Source of the DNA: an uncultured Pseudomonadota bacterium | GTDB lineage: Bacteria; Pseudomonadota; Gammaproteobacteria; Burkholderiales; Methylophilaceae | Direction: 5' to 3' | Length of the DNA stretch: 45,425 nucleotides | NCBI GenBank assembly: GCA_903833595.1 | Contig: CAILFU010000168.1 | Location: 1-45,425, forward strand | In this document: positions 36,329 to 45,425 of the stretch, in pieces | Numbering within the stretch: the first letter of the stretch is position 1 | Layout of the letters: the number at the start of each line of letters is the position of its first letter | Made by a program: the position numbers and the translations under genes | The notes under the pieces: generated by a model | The model's database searches: none | The model's input: only the letters and a program-made list of their open reading frames with translations | Told to the model about the DNA's origin: nothing

Positions 36329-37231
36329 TTAATGAGACACAAAGTCTATTAACGGGTGCTGATTTAACCCTTTTGCAACAAATCCCTGCACAGAAAAGCC
36401 GAGTACTTCTTTTGGTTTTTGCTGCCAGAGTTCATTTGCAATTTTTTCGCTCGCTACTTCTAAAAACACCGAAGCACCTGAACCACTCATCCTTGCATCA
36501 CCAAATTGCTTAAGCCAAGTCAAACAAGCTGAAACTGCCGGATAATCATTGCAAACTACTTTTTCAAGATGGTTTGTAAACGCAGTGTTTGAATTATCAT
36601 TCGCCGAATTTAACACCGAGCAATTAGACGCCCTTGAAAAGTCCGACATTGTCTTAGGAATAGCATTTTTTGTCAATTGCTTATTGGCAAATATTTGCGC
36701 AGTAGAGACATGTACATTGGGGGTTAATACGAGGTAGTAGGCTTCTTTTAGTGAAATAGTTTGCAGTTGTTCGCCCACACCTTCAGCCCAGGCATTTGTG
36801 CCATAGATAAAAAACGGCACATCCGCGCCTAATTGTAGGCCAAGCGACAACAATTGAGCACGACTTAAATTGAGCTGCCACAGCCGATTTAACGCCATTA
36901 AAACAGTGGCCGCATCTGAACTACCACCACCCAAACCACCGCCCATGGGGATGCGTTTTTCAACAATCATTTCTACACCTAACGGGCATTGGCTGTATTG
37001 CTGTAGCAATTTGGCCGCACGTACGCATAAATCTTGCGCTGCTGGCACGCCGGCAATGTCATTCACACGTTTAATGGCGCCATCTTGGGTAGGTTTTAGC
37101 TGTATGGTGTCGTAAAAATCAAGCAGGCGAAAAACCGTTTGCAACAGATGGTAGCCATCAGCGCGTTGCCCAGTAATATGCAAAAACAAATTAATTTTTG
37201 CAGGGGCTAAAAATGATTGAAAATCTTGCAT
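36329..37231 (-). CDS. ispE: 4-diphosphocytidyl-2-C-methyl-D-erythritol kinase
   Basis: APAKINLFLHITGQRADGYHLLQTVF; PMGGGLGGGSSDAATVL. Confidence 0.95.
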   Translation of the reverse strand: MQDFQSFLAPAKINLFLHITGQRADGYHLLQTVFRLLDFYDTIQLKPTQDGAIKRVNDIAGVPAAQDLCVRAAKLLQQYSQCPLGVEMIVEKRIPMGGGLGGGSSDAATVLMALNRLWQLNLSRAQLLSLGLQLGADVPFFIYGTNAWAEGVGEQLQTISLKEAYYLVLTPNVHVSTAQIFANKQLTKNAIPKTMSDFSRASNCSVLNSANDNSNTAFTNHLEKVVCNDYPAVSACLTWLKQFGDARMSGSGASVFLEVASEKIANELWQQKPKEVLGFSVQGFVAKGLNQHPLIDFVSH

Positions 37232-37310
37232 AAACGCATTTTAACGCATCTGGCTATGCGAGGCATCTCTAATCATTCACTTCATTTTAAGTGAAGGTTA
37301 GCCGGCTGGC

Positions 37311-38564
37311 TTATTCCACAATAATGCGGCCGTTGAGCGCTTGTAGCGGGCGGTTGTTATCAGAGGTAATCACCTCATTAAGCGCCTTGATTTGCTCTTT
37401 TGAGGCCGTCATCGGGGTTTTCATGACAAGCCAACGCACCCCTTCTGTACAAGGTGGGTTGGTGAGTGAGCCGCTCAATCGATAATAGCTTTGGTTGTCA
37501 GGGATTAATTCGTTAGGCGTTACCCGGTTTTTTAACACCACAGGTTCAGTGACCTCTTTGGTGATTTGCCCCCATAACTTGGCTAAACCTAGGTTGGCTT
37601 TGCCTTCGGTATACATCACCGCAATAATGGTGAGGTTACCCTTGGAATCTGAGTGCAAAAATTGCGCCTCTAGCGGAAATATTTTGCCATGTATGGTGTG
37701 TTCACTAGGGGAATGAAAATTCAGTTGCTTCATCTGATAAGCAGCACTGTCTAGCACCAGCATATTGCCTTCTTTAAAATTCACACTCACGCTATGGCCG
37801 TCATTTGCAATATCTCTGGCAGGGAATCTTTGTATGCTTTTAAGTGGTTTTAGCGAAGCATGCGTCGTCTTATCAATATTGATGGGCGATTGATTGCGTC
37901 CGGCAGCGCAAGTTGCAAATTCTGTAGATAGCTTGCCCCAATTCTCAGGCCCATCTTTGCCTTTATAAGACCACGGCGTCTTATGGTTGCTGTCTTTTGT
38001 TTTTGCATTGTCTGGCTTAGTTGCAGCCTTCGCAACAGGCTCGGCCGTTTTTTCTGCCACGGTTTCTGCTGGCGTTTCAGATTTTTTTTCAGTGGCTTCA
38101 GGCTTAGCGCTGGACGCTTTTACTTTTTCAGCTTCAGGGCTTGTAGGCTTAGCGGCAACGGCGGGTTTGTCAGCTTTGCAAATGTAACGCATTGCAATGT
38201 CGATATGTGATTCGGGCACAGGCTCAATAAATTCAGCTGTCTTTGCCTCAATACCTGCCGAATAAACCAGCTCGTCATCTAAATATTGAAACACTTGTGA
38301 GGTGGCCACTTTTTGTGAGGCACAATCAAAATGCCACAATAATTTTGTTAAATTGTAGGTTTTATCAATCGTCTCTGGATTGACTTGCGGGGTCTTGTAT
38401 TCAATCTTAATCCAAGCTCTTTTGAGATTGTCTTTTTGCAAAACGGATTGCTTGTCTAGCATGAGCTTTTCTGTATTTTGATTATTCAGTTGCACCCATG
38501 TCGCTGAATGACCGCTGCTAATGATTGCAAAATATAATAGCAATGCTGTTATTAACTGCTTCAT
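37311..38564 (-). CDS. Surface-adhesin-E-like domain fused to a degenerate alpha-carbonic-anhydrase domain
   Basis: QSPINIDK, QLNFHSPSEHTIHG, FPLEAQFLHSD, GSLTNPPCTEGVRWLV; N-terminal signal peptide and WVQLNNQNTEKLMLD; Ala/Lys/Glu-rich linker. Confidence 0.8.
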   Translation of the reverse strand: MKQLITALLLYFAIISSGHSATWVQLNNQNTEKLMLDKQSVLQKDNLKRAWIKIEYKTPQVNPETIDKTYNLTKLLWHFDCASQKVATSQVFQYLDDELVYSAGIEAKTAEFIEPVPESHIDIAMRYICKADKPAVAAKPTSPEAEKVKASSAKPEATEKKSETPAETVAEKTAEPVAKAATKPDNAKTKDSNHKTPWSYKGKDGPENWGKLSTEFATCAAGRNQSPINIDKTTHASLKPLKSIQRFPARDIANDGHSVSVNFKEGNMLVLDSAAYQMKQLNFHSPSEHTIHGKIFPLEAQFLHSDSKGNLTIIAVMYTEGKANLGLAKLWGQITKEVTEPVVLKNRVTPNELIPDNQSYYRLSGSLTNPPCTEGVRWLVMKTPMTASKEQIKALNEVITSDNNRPLQALNGRIIVE

Positions 38565-38783
38565 AACACCCTCAATTTTACTTTAGCCATTTTGGCGCTA
38601 AGCCAAAATTTAAGCACAATGTGTAAATCTATCTTCACCCGCTAAATTATGCACAAGCCAAGCGGGTTTCTAATGAGGGAGTAGTGGTGGATTTAAGGCT
38701 TAATTCTGAGGATTATTTCTTGAATGCGGCGATGGGGCAATATGTCAGGGGGCAAGATGATGCTTGAAGTATATTGAATATAG

Positions 38784-39398
38784 CTAGTTTTTAACGGCTT
38801 CCCATTTTTCAACCAGCAGTTTTAAGGTCACTTTTTCATTCTTAAGTAAAATCTTGCTAGGCAAAAAATAACCGTTTTGTTCAGCATAATTTTGGTATTC
38901 AATTGCCCAGCCATCTTGTTTTAGTGTGAGCAAATGACCTTGCTCGTCCCAAGCGCTGCTTTGAATGGGGCTATTAGCAGGGCGTCCAAGCGACCAATCA
39001 GCAAGGCCGGTTAGTGGTAAGCGCCAACCCAATGTGGTTTGAGTGAGTGATTCAGCATCCATCGCTGAAATGCGATTACCCTTGGCATCTTCAAGCGTTA
39101 CCTCGCCTGAAGTTTTTTTGATGCTAGCCACCTGACCACCTAGCGGTGAGAAAAGTGAAATATCATCGGTTAAATTGTCGTGCTGCCAAGTGATGGCGCC
39201 AGAAAAGCCTTTACCCTCGGCTTGTACGCCAATACGACCTTTAATTGTAAATTGCTGAATTTCGCCAATGTGCTGTAAATGTTGCTGATATAACACATTA
39301 GCACTTACATTTACCACAGGCTGGCTGATAGGCGCGCTAGCGCAAGCTTGCAATAAAGCGACCAAGCCCAACAGCGCGTAAATGCGAGTGAAATTCAT
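38784..39398 (-). CDS. lolB: Outer membrane lipoprotein LolB
   Basis: Lipobox LLQACAS; FTIKGRIGVQAEGKGFSGAITWQH...LTGLADWSLGRP. Confidence 0.92.
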   Translation of the reverse strand: MNFTRIYALLGLVALLQACASAPISQPVVNVSANVLYQQHLQHIGEIQQFTIKGRIGVQAEGKGFSGAITWQHDNLTDDISLFSPLGGQVASIKKTSGEVTLEDAKGNRISAMDAESLTQTTLGWRLPLTGLADWSLGRPANSPIQSSAWDEQGHLLTLKQDGWAIEYQNYAEQNGYFLPSKILLKNEKVTLKLLVEKWEAVKN

Positions 39399-39419
39399 AG
39401 GTTAGGCTATTTTAAGCGA

Positions 39420-41177
39420 CTACGACTTGAATTTATTGGTAGTGGTGATGAGCAGTTCATTGTCTGGATTAGCGCTGAGGGCTTCATTCCAAATTCTTTT
39501 TGCTTCTGCATGTTGCCCTTTTTGCCATAACGCTTCACCTAAATGGGCGGCAATTTCAGGGTCTTGGCTTACGTTGTAAGCTTGTTGCAAATAACCTATC
39601 GCTTTATCTAAATTACCTTTTCGAAAGTGTGCCCAACCCAAGCTATCAAGCATGTAGTGATCATTCGGTGTAATCGTTAGCGCTTTTTCAATCAGGGTAA
39701 TGGCCTCATTGAGCTTGATATTACGGTCTGCAAATGAATAACCAAGCGCATTGTAAGCGGCGGCAAAATCAGGTTTTTCGGCAATTATTTTGCGCAATTC
39801 AGCTTCCATCACATCATACTTTTGCATGCGCTCTGCAGCCAGTGCGAAGTCATAAACCAGCTCAGGAGTATTGGGTAAATTCTTAACCGCTTTATCAAGT
39901 AAATCAAACGATTCTTGATTACGTTTGGCTTTAGCCAGCATCGAAGCTTCTGTTTGAATCACAATAATTTGTTGTTCGGTATTTAACTCATCAAGCGCAT
40001 CTAGTTTTTCAATGGCCTTATCTACCGTTTGCGTGCGAGAAATTAAATTAGCCCAATTCATTTGCGCTTCAAAATAATGTGCCCCCGCTTGCATCTTGCT
40101 GTACCAAACAGTTGCCACGTCATTATGATTTTGTTTTTCTGCAACTTGGGCAAGGTAAAGGTAAATTTGATCAACGTCTTTAAAACCTAAGGTAAGCGCT
40201 TCCTGAAAATACCCTTCAGCGGCCGCGTAATCGGTCGATTGAAAGGCTAGCAAGCCAATAACGGCAGTAATTTCAGCCTCATTTTTTGCGTCACCGTTTT
40301 TAGCGTTTTTAAGGATGATGGGGTATTCTTTTTTTGCCGCATCATATTGTTTTTGGCTTACTAAAAACTTTGCAAGATTTAAACGAACTTCATTTGAATC
40401 AGCATGCTGATCAATAAATGTTCGATAGTAATCTATCGCCAGTTGAGGGGATTTAACATACAACACTTGGCCCTTAAGTAGGGTGGTAATAGGCCAGTCT
40501 GGTTTAAGCGCTTCAGCGCGATTCAACGCTTTGAGTGCAACCTCATCTTGTTTAGCAGTCCAAGCCGCTTGGCCGACTGCAAAATGCGCTTCAGCTAAAT
40601 CTGGATAAGGTTGAGCCAGTGATTGAATAAGGCTTAATACGCCAGCTTTATCCGCACTTCTGCCTAATAAGTTATTTAAGAACAAAAAGCCACCCGATCT
40701 AGTGTCTTCTTTAGCGAGCACTTTAACTAAAAATGGTTTGGCATCATTTAACTTGCCAGTAGCAATCAATATTTCCATCATGGCTTGCTGTGCTTCGTTT
40801 GAGCTAGGGTCAAGCTCAGCCCAAAGCTTAACCGCTGGGACTGTTAAGTTAGGCACATTGCCATAGGCGGCAATTTTAGCCGCACGCTCTGCCAAGCCTG
40901 AATCCCGTGTTGTTTTGGCCAACTCATAAAAAATTGTGCCTGATGTTGCTAAGTCGCCCCGTTGCCCAGCCACTTCTGCGACTAAGTATCGGTACACAAG
41001 TTCTGCACTCAGCTGGTTTTTACTGCCCGCAGCGGTATTCCCTGAATTAGCGTTTATGCCAGAGTGGGTTGCGCAACTCATTAGCCCTAGTGAACCTATC
41101 AGCATCAATGCGCCACATAGCTGGGTGTAACGGCATGATGTTTTTTTAACGAGATGTAAATTTTTGTTTGGGCGCAT
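39420..41177 (-). CDS. Tetratricopeptide repeat protein
   Basis: Multiple TPR motifs, e.g. AAAYNALGYSFADRNIKLNEAITLIEKALTITPND. Confidence 0.9.
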   Translation of the reverse strand: MRPNKNLHLVKKTSCRYTQLCGALMLIGSLGLMSCATHSGINANSGNTAAGSKNQLSAELVYRYLVAEVAGQRGDLATSGTIFYELAKTTRDSGLAERAAKIAAYGNVPNLTVPAVKLWAELDPSSNEAQQAMMEILIATGKLNDAKPFLVKVLAKEDTRSGGFLFLNNLLGRSADKAGVLSLIQSLAQPYPDLAEAHFAVGQAAWTAKQDEVALKALNRAEALKPDWPITTLLKGQVLYVKSPQLAIDYYRTFIDQHADSNEVRLNLAKFLVSQKQYDAAKKEYPIILKNAKNGDAKNEAEITAVIGLLAFQSTDYAAAEGYFQEALTLGFKDVDQIYLYLAQVAEKQNHNDVATVWYSKMQAGAHYFEAQMNWANLISRTQTVDKAIEKLDALDELNTEQQIIVIQTEASMLAKAKRNQESFDLLDKAVKNLPNTPELVYDFALAAERMQKYDVMEAELRKIIAEKPDFAAAYNALGYSFADRNIKLNEAITLIEKALTITPNDHYMLDSLGWAHFRKGNLDKAIGYLQQAYNVSQDPEIAAHLGEALWQKGQHAEAKRIWNEALSANPDNELLITTTNKFKS

Positions 41178-41456
41178 AGAGTTTTTGTGGCACTGATAAA
41201 AGTTAATAGGGCGTTGTAGGTCTTTACTTATAATCTTTAAGGCGCTTATTAAGCAATAAATGATACTTAATATATTATATGCGTCATTTCTTAGTCCGTG
41301 ACAGTTGTCGCAAGTTCCTACATAATTATGAATTGACTATAACGCATGTCAACAGAACTTTCTATTTGGTCATGTTTTCCTAAGAATATTGAGTAATCCC
41401 TTAGAATAAATTGTTTTCGTAACAATTATTTTCTGTAATTGAGTATTTTGAATTGA

Positions 41457-42413
41457 GTGGCTATGAATAATTTTACAGTAGAGGCAATCGATCTTACGCG
41501 GCTTTATGGCGGTAGAGAAGCCGTTAGTAATGTGAGTTTCACCTTAAGCAAAGGTCAAGTGCTTGGTTTTCTAGGGCCTAATGGCGCTGGTAAATCCACC
41601 ACCATGAAAATGCTAACCGGTAATCTTGCGCCAAGTAATGGCAGTGTAAAAATTTGTGGTATCGATATGATGGAAAACCCCAAAGAGGCTAAAGCACTCA
41701 TTGGATACTTGCCTGAGATGCGGCCACTATATAAAGAGCTAACAGTCGATGAGTATTTAACCATTGCAGCAAGGTTACATAGAGTAAGCGCTGGCCATAT
41801 TAAAAAAGCAGTCGAAATTGCTAAAGAGCGTTGTGGCTTAAGTCACATGAGTAAACGCCTTATTGAAAATCTATCTAATGGCTATCAGCAACGCGTCGGC
41901 ATTGCTCAAGCGATTATTCATAACCCGATGGTGGTTATTCTAGATGAGCCAACAGTCGGTTTAGATCCCATACAAATCCGCGATATTCGTGCGTTGATTC
42001 GTGAAGTGGGTAGTGAGCGTAGTGTGATTATTTCTACGCATATTCTGCCAGAAGTTGAAATGGTCTGTGACCATGTGCAAATTATCGATAAAGGCAAGTT
42101 GGTGTTCAACGGCTCTATCGACGTGCTGAAAAAACAACGTATCGGCAATAAACTGATGATTGCGATGCGCAATCCACCAAGTGTCGATGAAATGCTTAAA
42201 GTAGCCGGGGTTGTAGAAGCAGAAAGCTTAGCGGGTAATTTGATGCGCGTTCGTTTTGCTGATGATGCAGCGCCATCAGAGGCGATTGTTCAAGCAGCCG
42301 TAATCAATAATTGGGGCTTGTACCAAATCGCACCTGATCAAACCAGTTTAGAAGATGTGTTTGTTCAGTTGACCTATCAAGAACAAGCTGAGCCAGAACA
42401 AGTGGCTGCTTAA
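41457..42413 (+). CDS. ABC transporter ATP-binding protein (GldA-like)
   Basis: GFLGPNGAGKSTTMKML; LSNGYQQRVGIAQAI; VVILDEPTVGLDP. Confidence 0.93.
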   Translation: MAMNNFTVEAIDLTRLYGGREAVSNVSFTLSKGQVLGFLGPNGAGKSTTMKMLTGNLAPSNGSVKICGIDMMENPKEAKALIGYLPEMRPLYKELTVDEYLTIAARLHRVSAGHIKKAVEIAKERCGLSHMSKRLIENLSNGYQQRVGIAQAIIHNPMVVILDEPTVGLDPIQIRDIRALIREVGSERSVIISTHILPEVEMVCDHVQIIDKGKLVFNGSIDVLKKQRIGNKLMIAMRNPPSVDEMLKVAGVVEAESLAGNLMRVRFADDAAPSEAIVQAAVINNWGLYQIAPDQTSLEDVFVQLTYQEQAEPEQVAA

Positions 42414-42424
42414 AGGATTAGACC

Positions 42425-43171
42425 ATGATTATTAATGTAGCAAGAAAAGAATTGAAAAGTATGTTTGCCTCGCCGATGGGTTGGGTAATTTTATCTTTGC
42501 TGATGTTCGCCTTTGGCACCTACTATTTAAATGGGGTGAATGATTACTTTGCGGTTATGTCTGGCGCTATGCGTCCGGCAGAGCGTACAGGCGTGACTCA
42601 ATTTGTTGGGCAAAACGTATATGGCTTCGCCTCATTTATGGTGTTGTTTGCGGTGCCATTACTTTCGATGCGCTTAATTTCGGAAGAGCGCCGTAGTCAA
42701 ACACTGCCATTCTTATTCAGTGCGCCTATCTCATTGACAGAAATTGTACTGGGTAAATTTTTAGGCTTAGTGGCATTTTTAAGCATATTGGTTGTGTTTA
42801 TTGGTGGCATGTTATCCACTTTGAACATTTGGGCAGACATAGACTTTGGCTTTATTGTGGCCAATTCAATCGGCTTGTTATTGATGGTAGCTAGCTTTTC
42901 TGCGCTAGGCCTGTATTTTTCAAGCATGACGCAGCAGCCAGTCGTGGCAGCGATTCTCACGTTTATCGCGCTTTTTGCTTTGATGTTTTTAGACCGCTTT
43001 TTTGCAGGTGATCCTAGCAATACACTTGCTAGCTTGTCGCTGACACGTCATTTCCAATCATTCTCTGGTGGTTTGATTGATACGGCAGACATTGCCTACT
43101 TTGGCTTATTTATTGCAACATTCTTAACCTTAACCGTGCGTCGTTTAGATGCAGACCGCTTACGTGGTTAA
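42425..43171 (+). CDS. ABC transporter permease (GldF-like)
   Basis: Six hydrophobic segments; MRLISEERRSQTLPFLFSAPISLTEIVLGKF. Confidence 0.9.
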   Translation: MIINVARKELKSMFASPMGWVILSLLMFAFGTYYLNGVNDYFAVMSGAMRPAERTGVTQFVGQNVYGFASFMVLFAVPLLSMRLISEERRSQTLPFLFSAPISLTEIVLGKFLGLVAFLSILVVFIGGMLSTLNIWADIDFGFIVANSIGLLLMVASFSALGLYFSSMTQQPVVAAILTFIALFALMFLDRFFAGDPSNTLASLSLTRHFQSFSGGLIDTADIAYFGLFIATFLTLTVRRLDADRLRG

Positions 43172-43220
43172 TAAAGTTTTTCTAAATTATTAGAACTTGT
43201 AGAATTTTAGGCCTGATCAA

Positions 43221-44606
43221 ATGAATATTAATCGTAAATTACGTTTTCAACTTTTAGTACAAAACAGTTTTTTTGTTGTGCTTTTTTTAATGCTCGTTGT
43301 CTTGCTAGGGTATTTAGCCAGTCAATATCATTTTGCCAAAGACATTACCCAAGCCAATCGTAACATCCTCACACAAGGCAGTGTTAACGTCCTTAAGCAA
43401 ATGAAAGAGCCGGTGAATATCACGGTATTTGCTACCAAAGATGACGCATCAGGCGGCGATAATTTCCGTAAAGGGATGATTGATTTTGTTGCACGCTATC
43501 AGCGCGAAAAAAAGAATGTTAATTTAAAATTTATTAACCCATCCATTGAGCCAAAGCTAGCACAAGATGCCGGCGTTAAAGAAGATGGTGAAGTGGTCGT
43601 GGAATATAACAAACGTTCTGAACATATTATTCCGCCGATTGCTGAGCAAGAAATGACTAACTTACTGGTTAGACTTTCTCGTACCAATCAACAAGCCGTG
43701 ATGTACTTAGATGGTCACGGTGAGCGCAATTTATTAGGCATTAAAAATCACGATATTGGTGAGTTTGGTAAGCAATTAGAGAAAAAAGGCTTTAAGTTTG
43801 CTAATCCAGATTTAACCGTTGCTCAAGCAGTCCCTAGCAATGGCGCCATGTTGGTGATTGCTAGTCCGCAAGTAGATGTGAGCGAAGTAGAAGCTAAAAA
43901 AATTAAGGCCTACCTTGAAAGTGGCGGCAATTTACTTTGGTTGTTAGATGATGATAATTTGCACGGTTTAAAAATCGTGGCTGAATATTTAGGCATGCAA
44001 GTGTCTCCTGGCATTGCCATGGACATGGCCTCAGCCCAATATGGTGCGGATGCACGTGTCTCTTTTGCGAGTTTGTATGGTGAGCATGCGATTACCAATA
44101 ACTTTATGCTACGCACGTTATTCCCAGAGGCGCATCAGGTAACCGCGCAGGGGACAGATGAGAATGGTTGGAAAGTCAGTAATTTGATTGAGGTAGCGCC
44201 GAATGGCTGGTTAATGTCTGAAAAGCTAGCTAAAGATGCTAAGCCAGTATTTAACGAGAAAAAAGATAAAAAAGGCCCCATCAATATTGGTGTAGCCCTA
44301 GAGCGTATTTACGGTAAAAAAGGCCAGCGTGTTGTGGTGATGGGTAATGGTAACTTTTTATCAAACACGTTTATTACCAACGGTGGCAATTTGGACTTGG
44401 GTGTCAATATGGTCAACTGGCTTGCTGGTGACGATAAGTTGATTACGATTCAACCTATGCCACTTAAAGATATTAACGTGACGATTCCAGATACGGACTC
44501 AGGCCGTTTAATTGCTTGGACAGTTTTCCATGCTTTCCAGTACTTTATCCCACTCGGCATGATGATTGCTGGTTTTTACTTCTGGTGGAAACGCAGAAAA
44601 GCATAA
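43221..44606 (+). CDS. Gldg family auxiliary ABC transporter protein
   Basis: GQxxV-type periplasmic domain; YLDGHGERNL; C-terminal TM followed by WWKRRKA. Confidence 0.9.
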   Translation: MNINRKLRFQLLVQNSFFVVLFLMLVVLLGYLASQYHFAKDITQANRNILTQGSVNVLKQMKEPVNITVFATKDDASGGDNFRKGMIDFVARYQREKKNVNLKFINPSIEPKLAQDAGVKEDGEVVVEYNKRSEHIIPPIAEQEMTNLLVRLSRTNQQAVMYLDGHGERNLLGIKNHDIGEFGKQLEKKGFKFANPDLTVAQAVPSNGAMLVIASPQVDVSEVEAKKIKAYLESGGNLLWLLDDDNLHGLKIVAEYLGMQVSPGIAMDMASAQYGADARVSFASLYGEHAITNNFMLRTLFPEAHQVTAQGTDENGWKVSNLIEVAPNGWLMSEKLAKDAKPVFNEKKDKKGPINIGVALERIYGKKGQRVVVMGNGNFLSNTFITNGGNLDLGVNMVNWLAGDDKLITIQPMPLKDINVTIPDTDSGRLIAWTVFHAFQYFIPLGMMIAGFYFWWKRRKA

Positions 44607-44660
44607 GTGTAGGCGCATGCGCCTACACAGTTTTAGGGTGATATTTTTTAAAAGGTCTAC

Positions 44661-45425
44661 ATGAAAAATCGTTGGTTACTTAATTTGGCTATGCTGTGTT
44701 TGGTGGGTGGCTTGGTGGCATTTTTATATTTGCGCCCGCAGCAAACAGCAGAGCAGTCAGCTAGCTATGAAATTTCTACGTATAAGCTTTCAGAATTTAA
44801 TGCCATTAGCGTAGAGTATCCAACTAAAGCGGCCGTTGCTTTTGAAAAAGTAAATGGGTTTTGGCGTTTATCCGCACCGACTAATATGCGCGCAGACCAA
44901 GCCTCAGTGCAGCGCATTTTATCGATTATTGCTGCCAAATCTAAAGACAAAATTACCAGCACGAATTTGGAAAAATTTGGCTTAACCAACCCTGAACTCA
45001 AGCTCAAACTTTTTAGAGATAAAAATAATGTAGAAGAGTTTACCTTTGGTACACATAACCCAGTGACTGATGAGCAATACGTTGCACATCGAAATGCAGT
45101 GTATTTGGTGTCGAATGCTTATGCTGAAGCCGCGGCTACTCAGTTGATTGAGTTGATTGATAAATCACCATTAAAACCAACCGAAAAAGTAGCAGGATTT
45201 GATTTTAGCCATCTCGAACAGTGGCAAGACACAAAATTAAAAGTTGAGATGGTAGAAGGTAAATGGAAAGCTTCTATCGCTGCAGCTAAGCCCCAACAAA
45301 ATGAGATGAATGAGTGGCTAGACTTCTCATGGATGCACAATGCCGCTAAATCAGTGGAGGTTTATACGCCGGATCCTAAAATCACTTATCCGTCATTTGA
45401 AATTAAACTGACGGACGGCAGTAAA
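44661..45425 (+). CDS. DUF4340 domain protein, truncated by window end
   Basis: MKNRWLLNLAMLCLVGGLVAFLYLRPQQTAEQ...; ATG at 44661, open to window end; follows Gldg gene. Confidence 0.85.
   Translation, partial: MKNRWLLNLAMLCLVGGLVAFLYLRPQQTAEQSASYEISTYKLSEFNAISVEYPTKAAVAFEKVNGFWRLSAPTNMRADQASVQRILSIIAAKSKDKITSTNLEKFGLTNPELKLKLFRDKNNVEEFTFGTHNPVTDEQYVAHRNAVYLVSNAYAEAAATQLIELIDKSPLKPTEKVAGFDFSHLEQWQDTKLKVEMVEGKWKASIAAAKPQQNEMNEWLDFSWMHNAAKSVEVYTPDPKITYPSFEIKLTDGSK

Noticed and set aside
37983-38210. Plus-strand ORFs opposite the linker of the carbonic-anhydrase-like gene
   Set aside because: Low-complexity shadow of the Ala/Lys/Glu-rich linker; two overlapping frames both open for compositional reasons.
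38637-38767. Open stretch ...LNYAQAKRVSNEGVVVDLRLNSEDYFLNAAMGQYVRGQDDA* on the + strand between lolB and the CA-like gene
   Set aside because: Preceded by a stop with no convincing start or RBS and no recognised homology; may be a remnant but support is too weak.
41409-41427. Inverted repeat AATTGTT-TTCGT-AACAATT upstream of the ABC operon
   Set aside because: AT-rich with only 7-bp arms; could arise by chance, and no regulator can be named.

Overview
The window looks like a chromosomal segment of a betaproteobacterium, probably a Methylophilaceae-like methylotroph (lineage inferred from gene content only). Three kinds of region are visible. (1) Ordinary core genes: TonB C-terminus, ferredoxin, HIT, nadA, nudB, ispH, purU, lysA, lptM, a pilE-fimT-pilV-pilW-pilX-pilY1 cluster and a Gx transporter on the left; ychF, pth, rplY, prs, tRNA-Gln, ispE, an alpha-carbonic-anhydrase-like gene, lolB, a TPR gene and a Gld-type ABC operon on the right. 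(2) A four-gene minus-strand operon at 14.6-20.5 kb (C5 DNA methyltransferase, ParB-like protein, SNF2 helicase, DUF3883-type nuclease) that looks like a restriction or defence system I cannot match to a named one. (3) A tRNA-Met-associated integrative region at 20.6-32.5 kb. It carries an AbiE-type toxin-antitoxin pair between two copies of a degenerate attachment/terminator repeat, then a ~9.6 kb integrase element whose cargo is mostly small secreted proteins. That cargo includes a compact candidate graspetide RiPP locus: a 60-aa precursor and an ATP-grasp ligase downstream of a perfect FNR box. Main hits: the graspetide locus, the methyltransferase/ParB/SNF2/DUF3883 operon, a carbonic-anhydrase-like protein lacking two of three zinc ligands, and the nested attachment-site architecture around the AbiE pair. 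All domain assignments are by eye; no database search was run.
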